From Brachyspira murdochii DSM 12563 (GTDB lineage Bacteria > Spirochaetota > Brachyspiria > Brachyspirales > Brachyspiraceae), in contig NC_014150.1 in NCBI RefSeq assembly GCF_000092845.1, positions 1,760,919 to 1,824,918 on the forward strand: a DNA stretch of 64,000 bases, written 5' to 3'. The translations under genes were made by a program, and so were the position numbers. The notes below the pieces were generated by a model that saw only the letters and a list, made by a program, of their open reading frames with translations, made no database searches and was not told the DNA's origin. Below, in pieces: positions 28,601 to 38,479 of the stretch. Within the stretch, counting starts at the first letter, position 1. Each line of letters begins with the position of its first letter.

Positions 28601-28759
28601 TGCGGATATATAGAAAGCGAATATAATTTGAATGATTATTTTGATGAAGTATTTGAAGATATTTTAAATGGAAAACTTAAATATAGTCCAAGTATAAGTA
28701 ACTGCGATGGCTGTTATAATGCACCTTACTGCGAACATGTATATCAAAAAGAAGAGTAA
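25658..28759 (+). CDS. AddB-like PD-(D/E)XK nuclease with Fe-S cysteines
   Basis: A large protein of about 1030 residues resembling the AddB subunit of AddAB-type recombination nucleases, which degrade and resect double-strand ends. The N-terminal part starts LELILFPNYKAKN and has an inactive-helicase look with no Walker A loop. The segment LTVSNLYDARGLRFKHLFILGMNN matches the helicase-like domain 2 region in small part. The C-terminal nuclease has GITYHRFFQKF (His), RGVIDRIDF (Asp) and IADYKG (Asp-x-Lys). One Cys before (MECSAKFF) and three after (CDGCYNAPYC) make the four-cysteine Fe-S staple of AddB. An AddA partner is not in the window. A GTG at 25646 is an alternative start. No clear ribosome site is seen at ATG 25658. 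Confidence 0.8.
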   Translation: MLELILFPNYKAKNNYLKDKFKKYTMDISNYQILHRYYKDNKEKFFISYRIDNQKQYIDESIAIINIHNILNEYKYNNKNSVIAKQNITYELAYTLYKLIEEITLAKFYGFDLNKYKELKEINTVIRHYKEYNKQNDLLDEFDIFELFIEAIKNRELDYLNEYNSIIIYGFEKIPPLHLIFLESLKKYYNINVKVELPYDMKKYFYDYRSFYQGIDNFDISTNSDFSKSLIDKTNLTKYKERIKFIAGFGAKQEVDTAVDEIIKLIKNGTPLYDIGIIFSDIQKYSDIVSRRLKECSIKFNERRANFVWKVPIIPVLTSIFSILDKYNGELNIDALIKVLSSSYMKNLDGLNPYNIRDLIYSYDKYDKYNSVEIYSKMAFNDFKDKIARKFNNNNTSKTIIEFIDLLNILVSKKTYKEIGLAYINILKFLKIGSMSYDDEYEKEYYNRDNEALAIFIDLVLTISYTEEIETIENESISHFDFQTALNVLLRDKSLMDNDDKEISLTVSNLYDARGLRFKHLFILGMNNDFINRRPNVFFISEKLRESINKDLKKHAFNTQHYLSDISYALFLNILSYCYEETHVYFSFRLKDDNGNLEVPFYYLEDLYNEMYHNDFKFDNLKENGLIYRKEYIQKENNIHTNKENLMSLFFNHDAAYYIDDVKSIMNKVYHKRNKNGYNNFDNKSEEIKTFFYNIFKSPVSVTTLQSIMECSAKFFYSSLYQKDSVEAKVQGINRADKGITYHRFFQKFYEDVKGKSAIFDCSLKEEEFNTYCNIADEVVEEHINKMIESYSKKDLEERYFIEYQLDQNIIKKEALNVMHAFIRKEIITNKVKDMNEGYHYIPFDFERRIGFDEKESVIYKKGDFTLKIRGVIDRIDFSYKDDKYKNINGVRIADYKGSPRTEKKEKKEKTNIEIIKETILTYLQPILYLKLILSEYIKNNVAEKIEHCEVVFTIYREKDVIDENTEINEVYNDRDFLLSVCGYIESEYNLNDYFDEVFEDILNGKLKYSPSISNCDGCYNAPYCEHVYQKEE

Positions 28760-28768
28760 ATAATATTT

Positions 28769-30124
28769 TTAACTCTCTAAAGTTTTTAATAATTCTTCTT
28801 CGATTATACGCATATAACTTGCAAAATCTTTTATACTTTCAAAATTATTATTTTTTGCTGAGGGAATTTTTAAGGCGTATTTATATATTTTACAATTAAT
28901 GTTACTGTATTTATTGTTTAAATTTCCTATATAATCATAATCTTTATAATTATTATTTTCAGTAGGATAAATAAAACCAGCCTTTTTAGCATTAAGTGTA
29001 TAAGCGTATGATACTATTTGATGTTTGTCATTTCTATCTATATTTTCACTGATGTAATTATCAAGCCTTTTATATTTGGCATCAAGCACTATATTATTAT
29101 TTTCTGATAATTTATAGAAGTCTGGATAAACTATCCAAGCATTATTAAGTAGGTTTATACCATTTTTTGAGGTTCTATTTTCGGCATGAATAAAATTTAT
29201 TTTGCTTAAAAAAGTATTTAAATACTCTTCAAAAATCCAAGCACCATCAAATAATAATCCATATACAGTGTTATCATCACTTCCATATTTTAATTTTTCA
29301 TGCCTTAATATTTGAATGCATATTTTTCTTAAAGGCTCATATTCATAATAGTAGGGGTGCGATAATTTTTTTAAGTTTTTATTTATAATGCTTTCTCTTT
29401 TATTTTTCTCATAACTAGGAGTTGAATAAAATATCTGCTGAATATAATTTTTTATTTCATTGTCATAGCCTAAAATATATCTGTTTTTCGTGTTTATATA
29501 TTCTATAGTGTGCCTTATTAATTGTGTCATATTATTATCATAGCTGTATTCTCTGGTATTGTACGAAATTTTACCATTAAAAGGAATATTATTTTTGATG
29601 TATCTGTTAATATCAATAGTTCCTTTTACATGACAATCATTATGTTTTATTAATTTGTACTGCTTAAAAAGTCCCTGTCTTAATGCTTTCTTAAAAAAAC
29701 TAATAAACATGTAAATCAAAAAATCAAATGAATTATCATAATCCTTACTATGCTCCAAATTAATAATATTAAGATTAAGAACTTTCATAAGTATGTAGTG
29801 CAGAAAATAATCATTATCATCATCTGCAAATCTTGAAGATATTTTTATTTGAATATTTTTATAGCTAATAAATCCCATTATATTATTGGTGCATATACTG
29901 TCATTAATAATATCAAATATTTTACTTTCTTCTTCCAAGTCTTTACTTTCTTTTCTAGAGTGAGGAAATATTATAATACTATCTCTCACACTAGAAAGAG
30001 TTTTGCCTGCAATTTCTTTAATTGAGCTTATATCTTCTTCAGAAATATTTTCCTTTATACTTATTAATTTTTCATGTTTAGTATTATCTTTTAATTTAAC
30101 AATTTTATTATTTGTGTTATTCAT
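28769..30124 (-). CDS. mcrC: McrC nuclease subunit of a McrBC-type restriction system
   Basis: Nuclease subunit that works with McrB to cut modified (typically methylcytosine) DNA. 451 residues. The N-terminal domain with IKISSRFADDDNDYFLHYIL and the middle KGTIDINRYIKNN are McrC-like. The catalytic PD-(D/E)XK set is PD at residues 334-335 and DAK at 348-350 (IVYPDFYKL ... IVLDAKYKRL). It lies 42 bases after mcrB on the same strand and converges on the AddB-like gene with a nine-base gap, without a visible terminator. Confidence 0.88.
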   Translation of the reverse strand: MNNTNNKIVKLKDNTKHEKLISIKENISEEDISSIKEIAGKTLSSVRDSIIIFPHSRKESKDLEEESKIFDIINDSICTNNIMGFISYKNIQIKISSRFADDDNDYFLHYILMKVLNLNIINLEHSKDYDNSFDFLIYMFISFFKKALRQGLFKQYKLIKHNDCHVKGTIDINRYIKNNIPFNGKISYNTREYSYDNNMTQLIRHTIEYINTKNRYILGYDNEIKNYIQQIFYSTPSYEKNKRESIINKNLKKLSHPYYYEYEPLRKICIQILRHEKLKYGSDDNTVYGLLFDGAWIFEEYLNTFLSKINFIHAENRTSKNGINLLNNAWIVYPDFYKLSENNNIVLDAKYKRLDNYISENIDRNDKHQIVSYAYTLNAKKAGFIYPTENNNYKDYDYIGNLNNKYSNINCKIYKYALKIPSAKNNNFESIKDFASYMRIIEEELLKTLES

Positions 30125-30166
30125 ATTATTATTTTTATTATAAACTTATAAAATTATATATAATAA

Positions 30167-31978
30167 TTAATTATCATCATTTAAGTAATAAGCACTTTTT
30201 AATTCATCAAGTTTATTTTCAGCATCAGGCATACCCCTTAAATACTCATATAAAAGTCCTTTCAAATGATTCTCCCACGAATTATTAAATGCCTCTTCTT
30301 TATTATCTATTGAATTGTCATAATAATTTTTTAGTTTCAGAAAATAGGAAGCCCCTATATGATATGAAGAATTAAATCCTTCAATTTTCTCTATTGCCTC
30401 ATTTAACTTGTTCATTCTGTCTTTAGCTTCATCTAGTATTCCATTATCTAAAACATTATCAAGCATATATTGTGTGTCTTTAGCTTTAATTTCTTTCCAA
30501 GCAAATCTCCTACGCATAGCAAAGTCCATACTCTCAACGCTTCTATCAATATCATTCATAGTTCCTATTATATAAACATTCTCTGGTACAAAGAAACCAT
30601 CTTCAAATTCATCATCTGTTTCATCATTACTAATCAAATTATTATATTGTGTTTTTACTCTTCCTATTTCTCCTCTGTATCCAGTATCAATAGCAAAAAA
30701 TAATTCTCCAAAAATTTTGGAAATCTCTCCTCGGTTAATCTCATCTATTATAAATACAAAATTTTTCTTTTGAACTTTTTCTATTGTTATATCATTACTA
30801 TTTAATTCTTTTTCTATTTCAGAATTATATTTTTCATAGAATGCTTTTAAAAAACCATGAATATATGTATGCTTTCCTTTATATCCAAATTCATTAATGA
30901 AATCCTGATATTCCAATTTATTTTTTACTTCAAATACTTTAATAAATTTTTTATAAAAATCTATAATGGTATCTAAAGTTAATGTAATATACAATCTAGA
31001 TTTTATTTGAGGTGCAAAATACACTGAATCATTATTTAATTCTATTTCTTTTAATGGAGATGCTTTCCTATCAATACCATCAATTTCGAAATATCCTTTT
31101 TCATTTATTATATTAGAAACATCGTCTATAAATTTAATTAAATTATTTTTGATAATAGTATCTTTATTTAATTCTGAAACATCTTTTTGACTATCAATTA
31201 AATTCTTCAATGCTCTTTTACAAAATTCTTTAAAAACTCCATCCTTTCTTTCAAATACCATATTGCCATTACTATCTTTAATGGGTCTTAATCCTTCAAC
31301 AAAATCTGTGTAATCATAAGAAGGGTGAAACTGCACAAACTTGCATTGATTTTTGAAATTATCATCATCTTCCAAATCTTCTGTGTATTCCTTATTATTG
31401 CCAAAAATCATTTTAGCTGCAATTTGTTTAGCCAAATAGGTTTTTCCTGTACCCGGAGCTCCTGTGAGTATGAGATTATAATTTTCTTTAAGAAGTTTGA
31501 TGCAGTTTTCTTTTAGGTTTTCCATATGCATATTTCCTGAATATTTTTTTAATAATTTATCTATATTATCTTTAGTGATGATGTCTTTAATATTGCAGAA
31601 TCTTCTTGCCTGAGAGCCGAAATTAAATTCATCTTCCAAACTTAACTTGTATAATTCGGCTTTAACGCATAATATAGTATCATCAATATAAGAAAGATAA
31701 TTTTTAATTTGCTCTTTATCTTTATTGTTATATTCTTTTATTAATTTATCTAATGTGATAGAATCTGAAATAGCTATACCTACAGCTTTTACTTTTATAC
31801 CTTCAGCAATGACTATTTTTGTGCCTTTTTTGATGTATGTATTTTTTACTTTTTCTAAAGCCTTTTTATAATCTGCATCATTATCTTTAAATCCCACAAA
31901 TACTATATTATATTTGAGAAATATTTCATCTAAAAGCGATTTATCTCCCCATCTGCTTCCAAAATAAACATATGACAT
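30167..31978 (-). CDS. mcrB: McrB AAA+ GTPase with EVE-like N-terminal domain
   Basis: Motor and recognition subunit of the modification-dependent restriction enzyme. 603 residues. The Walker A GAPGTGKT is at residues 173-180; the Walker B and McrB signature is FVFIIDEINRGEISKIFGE; MNDIDRSVESMDFAMRRRFAW holds sensor and arginine-finger residues. The first 130 residues (YVYFGSRWGDKS, KKGTKIVIAEGIKVKAVGIAI) look like an EVE/PUA-type modified-base reader rather than the E. coli McrB N-domain, so the recognised modification may differ. First gene of the mcrB-mcrC pair; ribosome site AGGAT before the ATG. Confidence 0.9.
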   Translation of the reverse strand: MSYVYFGSRWGDKSLLDEIFLKYNIVFVGFKDNDADYKKALEKVKNTYIKKGTKIVIAEGIKVKAVGIAISDSITLDKLIKEYNNKDKEQIKNYLSYIDDTILCVKAELYKLSLEDEFNFGSQARRFCNIKDIITKDNIDKLLKKYSGNMHMENLKENCIKLLKENYNLILTGAPGTGKTYLAKQIAAKMIFGNNKEYTEDLEDDDNFKNQCKFVQFHPSYDYTDFVEGLRPIKDSNGNMVFERKDGVFKEFCKRALKNLIDSQKDVSELNKDTIIKNNLIKFIDDVSNIINEKGYFEIDGIDRKASPLKEIELNNDSVYFAPQIKSRLYITLTLDTIIDFYKKFIKVFEVKNKLEYQDFINEFGYKGKHTYIHGFLKAFYEKYNSEIEKELNSNDITIEKVQKKNFVFIIDEINRGEISKIFGELFFAIDTGYRGEIGRVKTQYNNLISNDETDDEFEDGFFVPENVYIIGTMNDIDRSVESMDFAMRRRFAWKEIKAKDTQYMLDNVLDNGILDEAKDRMNKLNEAIEKIEGFNSSYHIGASYFLKLKNYYDNSIDNKEEAFNNSWENHLKGLLYEYLRGMPDAENKLDELKSAYYLNDDN

Positions 31979-32111
31979 TAAAATATCCTAACACTTAATA
32001 TTTTATAAGTATATAAAAACAAACTATAAAATCAATGTTCTTGTATAGTAAATTATTTGTTATATGGTTAAAAAAACATAAGTTATATAAAAATAGTTTT
32101 GTAGTTATAAA

Positions 32112-33923
32112 CTATTTATTATTATCATCAGTTTTAAGTACGCTTATGAATGCATCTTGAGGTATCTCCACGCTTCCGATGGCTTTCATTCGTTTTTTAC
32201 CTTCTTTTTGTTTTTCAAGAAGTTTTCTTTTTCTTGTGATGTCGCCTCCGTAACATTTGGCTGTAACATTTTTTCTTAAAGCACTAATATTTTCGCGTGC
32301 TATAATTCTTCCTCCTATTGCCGCCTGTAATGGAATCTGAAACATATGTTTTGGAATGAGATGTTTTAATTTTTCTATGATTTGTCTTCCCCGGCTTTCA
32401 GCATTGCTTCTATGTGCCATAAATGATAAAGCGTCTACCACTTCTCCATGAACAAGTATGTCAATTTTTTCTATTTGGCTTTCTCTGAAGTCTGAAAAAT
32501 CATAATCGAATGAAGCATACCCTCTTGATATGGATTTTAATTTATCGTAAAAGTCGTAAACTACTTCTATTAAAGGCAAGTCAAATTTAATTTCTGCTCT
32601 TTTATCATCTAAATAATTTAATGATGTCTGCGTACCTCTTCTGTCTATACAAAGAGATATAATATTACCCAAATAATCGGTAGGCACTATTATAAGAGCA
32701 TTTATAAAAGGCTCATAACATTTTTCTATATACTGTGCAGTAGGAAAATCTGCAGGGTTGTCAATAATTTTCTCTTCGCCGTTTGTGAGTTTTAATTTTA
32801 CCTCTACCGAAGGGCTAGTTATTACAAGATTGAGATTAAACTCTCTTTCAAGTCTTTCCTGCACAATCTCCAAATGTAAAAGTCCTAAAAATCCGCATCT
32901 GTATCCGAAGCCCAAAGCTATAGAGCGTTCTGGTTCATATACTAAAGAAGCATCATTTAATTTTAATTTTTCTAATGCCTTCTGAAGACTAGTATAATCT
33001 TCATCTTCAGCTGGAAATATGCCGGCAAATACCATAGGTAGAACTTCTTTATATCCTATTAAAGGCTCATCAGAAGGATTTTCTTCAAGCGTTATTGTAT
33101 CTCCTATTTTTATATCGGATATATTTTTAATGCCTGCAATAATGTAACCTACCTCTCCGCTTTTAAGTTCATTAGCTGATTTAAGCCCAAGTAAAAGTGT
33201 GCCGCATTCTTCAACTTCGTACTCTGCTTTAGTTTCCATTAAAAGAAGTTTATCATTCTTTTTTATAGAGCCGTCAAATACTCTCACTATCATAACAGCC
33301 CCTCGGAAAGGATCATAATAAGAATCAAATATTAATGCTCTAGTTTTTTTATTAGTATTGTCTTTTGGAGCAGGTATCATCTTAACAACTGCTTCAAGTA
33401 TTTCATCAATGCCTATATCATTTTTAGCACTTGCAAGTACAACATCGTCTTTATTAACGCCGAACTCTTTTTCCATCTGTTCCTTACAAAGTTCAATATT
33501 GGCAGCCGGCAAATCTATTTTATTAATAACAGGGACAATCTCCAAATTATTTTCAAAAGCAAGATAAAAGTTAGAAATAGTCTGAGCTTCCACCCCTTGA
33601 GCAGCATCCACCACTAATATAGCACCCTCGCATGCAGCAAGTGAACGGGAAACCTCATAATTAAAGTCAACGTGTCCGGGAGTATCTATCAAATTAAGAG
33701 TATATATTTCTCCGTCTTTAGCCTCATAAGAAAGTTTTACGGCTTGGCTTTTTATAGTTATTCCTCTCTCTCTTTCTATATCCATAGAGTCTAATATCTG
33801 AGCTTTCATCTCTCTGCTTGATACTGCTTTGGTATGCTCTATAATTCTATCGGCTAATGTACTTTTACCATGGTCAACATGTGCTATGATACAGAAATTT
33901 CTAATTTTTTCAGCGTATGACAT
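32112..33923 (-). CDS. lepA: Elongation factor 4 (back-translocating GTPase)
   Basis: Ribosome-associated GTPase, 603 residues, full length. G-domain motifs: [17 protein letters not shown] and NKIDLP. LepA-specific C-terminal parts include [34 protein letters not shown] and the final basic [23 protein letters not shown]. It is a housekeeping gene lying between the McrBC genes and the single-chain restriction-modification gene, all on the same strand but with its own promoter. Confidence 0.98.
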   Translation of the reverse strand: MSYAEKIRNFCIIAHVDHGKSTLADRIIEHTKAVSSREMKAQILDSMDIERERGITIKSQAVKLSYEAKDGEIYTLNLIDTPGHVDFNYEVSRSLAACEGAILVVDAAQGVEAQTISNFYLAFENNLEIVPVINKIDLPAANIELCKEQMEKEFGVNKDDVVLASAKNDIGIDEILEAVVKMIPAPKDNTNKKTRALIFDSYYDPFRGAVMIVRVFDGSIKKNDKLLLMETKAEYEVEECGTLLLGLKSANELKSGEVGYIIAGIKNISDIKIGDTITLEENPSDEPLIGYKEVLPMVFAGIFPAEDEDYTSLQKALEKLKLNDASLVYEPERSIALGFGYRCGFLGLLHLEIVQERLEREFNLNLVITSPSVEVKLKLTNGEEKIIDNPADFPTAQYIEKCYEPFINALIIVPTDYLGNIISLCIDRRGTQTSLNYLDDKRAEIKFDLPLIEVVYDFYDKLKSISRGYASFDYDFSDFRESQIEKIDILVHGEVVDALSFMAHRSNAESRGRQIIEKLKHLIPKHMFQIPLQAAIGGRIIARENISALRKNVTAKCYGGDITRKRKLLEKQKEGKKRMKAIGSVEIPQDAFISVLKTDDNNK

Positions 33924-33970
33924 TTATAAAATATATCCTTAAAAATAAAGTATAATTATATTGATGATAT

Positions 33971-33999
33971 ATTATAATATAGTGAGTGCGTTTTTGCAA
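33971..33999 (-). promoter_or_regulatory. Promoter of lepA
   Basis: Minus strand: TTGCAA (33994-33999), 17 bases, TATAAT (33971-33976), about 48 bases before the start codon. Confidence 0.6.
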
Positions 34000-34023
34000 A
34001 TTATTTTTTACAATGAGTATTAA

Positions 34024-37000
34024 TTATTCAACTTGAAATATATCGTCCATTATTTCTCTTTGCTTAATTTTAGCATTATCTATTTTTAATTGAGCTTGAT
34101 CTATTTGTTTTTTGCAATCTAAAATAGTATTTGATATTTCATTTTGTATATTTAAATCAGGTATAGGAATTTGTAATTTTTCTATTCTATCTATAGAAGC
34201 TCTCAAATTTCTATTAAAACCGTATTCCTTTCCAACTATATTAAAAGCATAATTAAAATATATCATGTTTACAGAATTATCAATACATTTTATAACACCG
34301 CAATGATCTGTAGGATAAAAAGGATTATTTGGGAGTATATAATTTGTCATCCAATCACCATCTATGCCCCATAATACAAATGTGAAATCAAAATTATCAA
34401 ATAACAATTCATCAATATATCCGAAAGGTTTATATACATTTGCACTATAAATAGGGTACTTACCATTTTCTTTGATATTCTTTTGTAATACTCTTTTACC
34501 TATAGTTATTTGAAATTTAGTTTTATCAGATAACTTACATTTATCATAATTGACAAAATCTAAACTATTAATTTTATCATTTAATTCTTTAATTATTTTT
34601 TCTTGTTCTAAAATGATATTTTCCTGTTCGTCCATAAGAGAAACTATTTCTTTCTGCTTTTCAATATTTAAATTTGGTATTTTTATTTTAGATAAATCTT
34701 TTTCATATACATGCGGTTGATTGGAACCTGTTTTTAAATCATAGATTAAATCCTGCAATTTTTTTAATGAATAATATATATATTTAGTAATATATTTTTC
34801 TTCATCAAGTGAACGTATTACATTACAATCTGATGCCCAAATTTTATAATTATGGTACCATACATATCCTGCACTTCCAGAAGCACTTACAGTTATACAA
34901 TTCTCATTTTGATTATATTCTGAATGAGAATATGGAGAAGTTTTTCCGCCAGCTATAACAGGTATATTTCCATTTTTTACTTTATTTTTTGTTATAGATT
35001 TTCCTTTTACTATAGATGATATTGCCCCTAATAAAATTAATCCATATTCAGTTAATATTTTTTTTTTAATATTTAAATTAATTCTATTAACAAAATTATC
35101 AGCCTCAAAATTAAAACAATCCTTTAAATCTAAAACATATATATTTTTTTCTAATTCTTTAACTACTTTAGGATAATTATCATAAAAAGCTTGAATCATA
35201 TAATAATTAGCTTTATTTATATTATTATTATTTATATCGTTTTCATCTAATAAACTACCTAAATATGTACCTTCTTTATTTCTTTCTTCTGTTATTCCTT
35301 CACTTCCCCTTCTATTACTGAAACTATATCCCAAAAATTTTTTTTCATCATCTTTTTCACCTGTATCAATTATCAAAATTTTTTTATCTTTACACATATT
35401 TATATAACTTTCTTTATTCTCTAAACGAATAGGTTTTTCCCTTTTTTGTAAAAATAATACAACAGTATTTGTGCCTGTAGCTTGAAATGCATTAGATCCT
35501 AATTTTACAATTCCTTTTAAATAAAAATTTTCAAATATGATAGTTCTTGCCTTTTCATAAAGTCCGTCATTTTGAAGTATAGAAACAGGAAGTATAATTG
35601 CAGCATACCCATTAGGTTTTAATAATTGTTTCATGCGCTCTATAAATATTACTTCTATTTCTTTACTGCTATCTGTTATATCTTTATACAAATCAAAAGC
35701 ATTATTAGAACTCCTATCCATTATAGCTTTAAATCCGCTTACAGAATAAGGAGGATTTGAAACAACTATATCAAATCTTTCATTTTCTTTATTTATAGTA
35801 TCTAATAATGTACCTCTGTAATCATCATGATTAAAAGGATAAATACCTGAAGTTTGAAGTATTTGGGCTTCACCATCTCCATTAAAAAAACATGATAGTT
35901 TAGTTGTCTTTACAAGTCTGTAATCATTTTCTATGCCATATATATTTTTTTCAGCCCAAATAAATTGATCAGGATCATCATTATATCTTTCTAAAATAGT
36001 TCTAACTGTTTTTAATATATCTAAATTTTCTTTTCCTATTTCTAAAAGAGATTTTTGAATTATGTCCATAACTTCTGTTAAAAAGTGTCCGCTTCCGCAT
36101 GCAAAATCTATAACTTTTGGAATAAAATCTTTATTTCCAGAAAGAATTTTTTCTTTAATAATTTTTTTTATTGGAATAGATTGTACAATGAATCTAGTTA
36201 ATATTCTTGGTGTAAAGAATTGTCCCACTTCCTGTTTAAAACCTGTATTTAAAAGATTTTCAAAAAAGTCTCCTAAAAATTGATGTTTTTCTGTATATCT
36301 GAATTGATATCCTTGTAATAATTCAACAACTTCTTTAACTATAGATGTATTTCTTTTAAAGTCTCTTTCATCAAATATATCAACAAATGAAAACTCTTGA
36401 TTTTTATAAATCATAGCCTGCATTAATGACTCTCTTAATTCTTTTTCATTTTTTTGTTTGATATCATCGAGTTTTATATAAAAAATAATTTTATTTAAAT
36501 AATCTTTCATTCCGCTTTGAAATAATTGATTGAGTCTATCAATAAATATTTCATAATTATCTGTAGCTTCACGCCATTGAAAACATAATTCTTCATTTTC
36601 TTTTGTATTATCTTCATCAAATACTTTACATACAAATAGATTAAATATTTTATTAAATGCATTAGGTTTATCTGAAACTACATTGTGTCTTAATATCTCT
36701 AAAAATTGGTTGTATATATTTTTACCATCTTCTGGTGTTATTGTTTTCAAATCCTTTTTTAAAAGAGCTTTTGCTTGTATTCCATATGGTAAAATATCTT
36801 CTTCAAATATTCCATTAAATGAAAATTGTTTATTCCATCTATTATATATTTCTTCTACATTAGCAAGTGTCTTTAATTCTTCATCAATTTTTACTATTTC
36901 ATTTTTGTACTCTATTTTTTCAATATCATTTAATCTTGAAGTATATAAGCATAAATATTCAGCATTTCTATCTTGATTATAATAACTAAATAGTTGTCCT

Positions 37001-37428
37001 CCTTTTTTATCCTTATCCAACATATTTTTATATTCTTTGTTAAACTCATTACCCCAAGTTTTACATTCTATCATCAAGTATGATACATTATATTTTGAAA
37101 CAAGTATGTCTAGTTTGCCTTTCTCTTTTCTACCCATTTCCCACTTTTTTTCAAGTGTTATACTATCAGGACTGTATCCTTTTTCTAAAAGTCTGTCAAC
37201 ACATTCCAAAACAACAAAATTTTCACTATTTTCAAAATTAGATGTAGTTTCATCTCCTAATGTTATTTTTTTATTAAAATTATTGTCTGAATAAAAAATT
37301 TTTTCTTTTTCAAAATCCACATTTATAGTGTAATTATTTTTATATTTTTTATTAAATATTTTAGAATTGATTTCTTTATATCCTAAAGCATATAATAGTT
37401 TTTTTATATATTCAATAGATAATTTCAA
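34024..37428 (-). CDS. Single-chain restriction-modification enzyme (type IIG/I-like: nuclease, methylase, specificity)
   Basis: One 1134-residue protein carries all three parts of a restriction-modification system. The N-terminal PD-(D/E)XK nuclease of the HsdR_N kind is D107 with ECK at 121-123. The N6-adenine methylase follows: helical domain, GQFFTP at 402-407, SAM motif DFACGSGHFL at 441-450, and catalytic NPPY at 558-561. From about residue 790 the specificity part has two target-recognition regions, each followed by a coiled coil (EQENIILEQEKIIKELNDKI; KKQIDQAQLKIDNAKIKQREI), as in HsdS. It would methylate adenine and cut the same asymmetric or bipartite site. It starts at TTG 37428 with AGGA eight bases before; no in-frame ATG is near. 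The recognition sequence cannot be predicted from here. Confidence 0.9.
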   Translation of the reverse strand: MKLSIEYIKKLLYALGYKEINSKIFNKKYKNNYTINVDFEKEKIFYSDNNFNKKITLGDETTSNFENSENFVVLECVDRLLEKGYSPDSITLEKKWEMGRKEKGKLDILVSKYNVSYLMIECKTWGNEFNKEYKNMLDKDKKGGQLFSYYNQDRNAEYLCLYTSRLNDIEKIEYKNEIVKIDEELKTLANVEEIYNRWNKQFSFNGIFEEDILPYGIQAKALLKKDLKTITPEDGKNIYNQFLEILRHNVVSDKPNAFNKIFNLFVCKVFDEDNTKENEELCFQWREATDNYEIFIDRLNQLFQSGMKDYLNKIIFYIKLDDIKQKNEKELRESLMQAMIYKNQEFSFVDIFDERDFKRNTSIVKEVVELLQGYQFRYTEKHQFLGDFFENLLNTGFKQEVGQFFTPRILTRFIVQSIPIKKIIKEKILSGNKDFIPKVIDFACGSGHFLTEVMDIIQKSLLEIGKENLDILKTVRTILERYNDDPDQFIWAEKNIYGIENDYRLVKTTKLSCFFNGDGEAQILQTSGIYPFNHDDYRGTLLDTINKENERFDIVVSNPPYSVSGFKAIMDRSSNNAFDLYKDITDSSKEIEVIFIERMKQLLKPNGYAAIILPVSILQNDGLYEKARTIIFENFYLKGIVKLGSNAFQATGTNTVVLFLQKREKPIRLENKESYINMCKDKKILIIDTGEKDDEKKFLGYSFSNRRGSEGITEERNKEGTYLGSLLDENDINNNNINKANYYMIQAFYDNYPKVVKELEKNIYVLDLKDCFNFEADNFVNRINLNIKKKILTEYGLILLGAISSIVKGKSITKNKVKNGNIPVIAGGKTSPYSHSEYNQNENCITVSASGSAGYVWYHNYKIWASDCNVIRSLDEEKYITKYIYYSLKKLQDLIYDLKTGSNQPHVYEKDLSKIKIPNLNIEKQKEIVSLMDEQENIILEQEKIIKELNDKINSLDFVNYDKCKLSDKTKFQITIGKRVLQKNIKENGKYPIYSANVYKPFGYIDELLFDNFDFTFVLWGIDGDWMTNYILPNNPFYPTDHCGVIKCIDNSVNMIYFNYAFNIVGKEYGFNRNLRASIDRIEKLQIPIPDLNIQNEISNTILDCKKQIDQAQLKIDNAKIKQREIMDDIFQVE

Positions 37429-37464
37429 TTTATAGTCCTAGTTTTCATAAATACAATGTTTATT

Positions 37465-37492
37465 ATTATAATATATAAATACATTTTTGCAA
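37465..37492 (-). promoter_or_regulatory. Promoter of the single-chain restriction-modification gene
   Basis: Minus strand: TTGCAA (37487-37492), 16 bases, TATAAT (37465-37470). The -35 neighbourhood (ATTTGCAAAAA) is nearly the same as that of lepA. Confidence 0.55.
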
Positions 37493-37612
37493 ATGATTTT
37501 TATTCATTACTTATGCCTATATTAACATATATATTATAAAAAAATAGCTTGACTTTTTTATAATATTTTATATTTTATAATAAATACCTATCGTATGTAT
37601 ATTTATTTGTTT

Positions 37613-38377
37613 ATGAATAAAGTAATTATTTTTGTATTATCTGCATTATTTATTCTGATTTCTTTATCAGCATGCCGTAATAATTCTAATAAAGCTGAAG
37701 ATAAAAAAATATATAATAATACTTCTGTAAAGGTTGGAATATATGTTTATGATTATCCTCTTCTTTATTTGAGCAATGATAATTTAGGCGGCTTTGATTA
37801 TGATATAATGAATGAAATAGCAAAGGCAGAAAACTTAAAATTAGAATATATACAAACTCCATTTTCTGAGCTTATACCTTCTTTGCAAAATGATATGATT
37901 GATATTGCTATAGCTGGAATAAGCATTACCGAAGAGAGAAAAAAACTTGTGAGTTTTTCAGATAAATATTATAGTTCATCTCAAAGCATTATTGTGCTTA
38001 AAGATAATAATGATATAAAAGTATTTGATGATTTGATTGGTAAGAGAGTAGGTGTTATAAAAGATACTATTTCGGATACTATTATATCAGCCTCAAATAA
38101 TATTAATGTTGTAAGATTTGATATTGCAGGCAGTGCTTTGCTTTCTTTGAAAATAGAAAATGTAGAAGCTGTTATGCTTGACAGAGTTACTTGCAATAAT
38201 TATATAAGATATGATAATGATATAAAAATAGCAGAGGATATTATATTTCCAGAACTTGATTATGCTATAGCTTTAAAAAAGAATAATAGTATTTTACTAA
38301 AAAAAATTAATAGCGGTCTTAATACAATAATGAGTAACGGAGTGTATGAAAATCTCATAAATAAGCATTTTAATTAA
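37613..38377 (+). CDS. Amino-acid-type ABC substrate-binding lipoprotein (paralogue 1)
   Basis: Periplasmic solute-binding protein of family 3 anchored as a lipoprotein: MNKVIIFVLSALFILISLSAC has a clean lipobox LSAC. Family landmarks: GGFDYDIMNEIA, DIAIAGISITEERKKLVSFSDKYY and LIGKRVGV. 254 residues from ATG 37613; the frame extends four to six codons upstream without a better start. A TTGACT box at 37549 with A/T-rich -10 candidates (37569-37581) lies upstream. It is about half identical by eye to the next gene and clearly arose by tandem duplication. No permease or ATPase gene is near, so it is an orphan binding protein. The ligand is unknown. Confidence 0.88.
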   Translation: MNKVIIFVLSALFILISLSACRNNSNKAEDKKIYNNTSVKVGIYVYDYPLLYLSNDNLGGFDYDIMNEIAKAENLKLEYIQTPFSELIPSLQNDMIDIAIAGISITEERKKLVSFSDKYYSSSQSIIVLKDNNDIKVFDDLIGKRVGVIKDTISDTIISASNNINVVRFDIAGSALLSLKIENVEAVMLDRVTCNNYIRYDNDIKIAEDIIFPELDYAIALKKNNSILLKKINSGLNTIMSNGVYENLINKHFN

Positions 38378-38479
38378 ACATTAATATATTAATAAATTGC
38401 TTGACTTTTTTTATATATGAATTACTTTTATATCATCTTATTAAATCCCATATGCATTTATTTTAGGAAGAAAATAATA

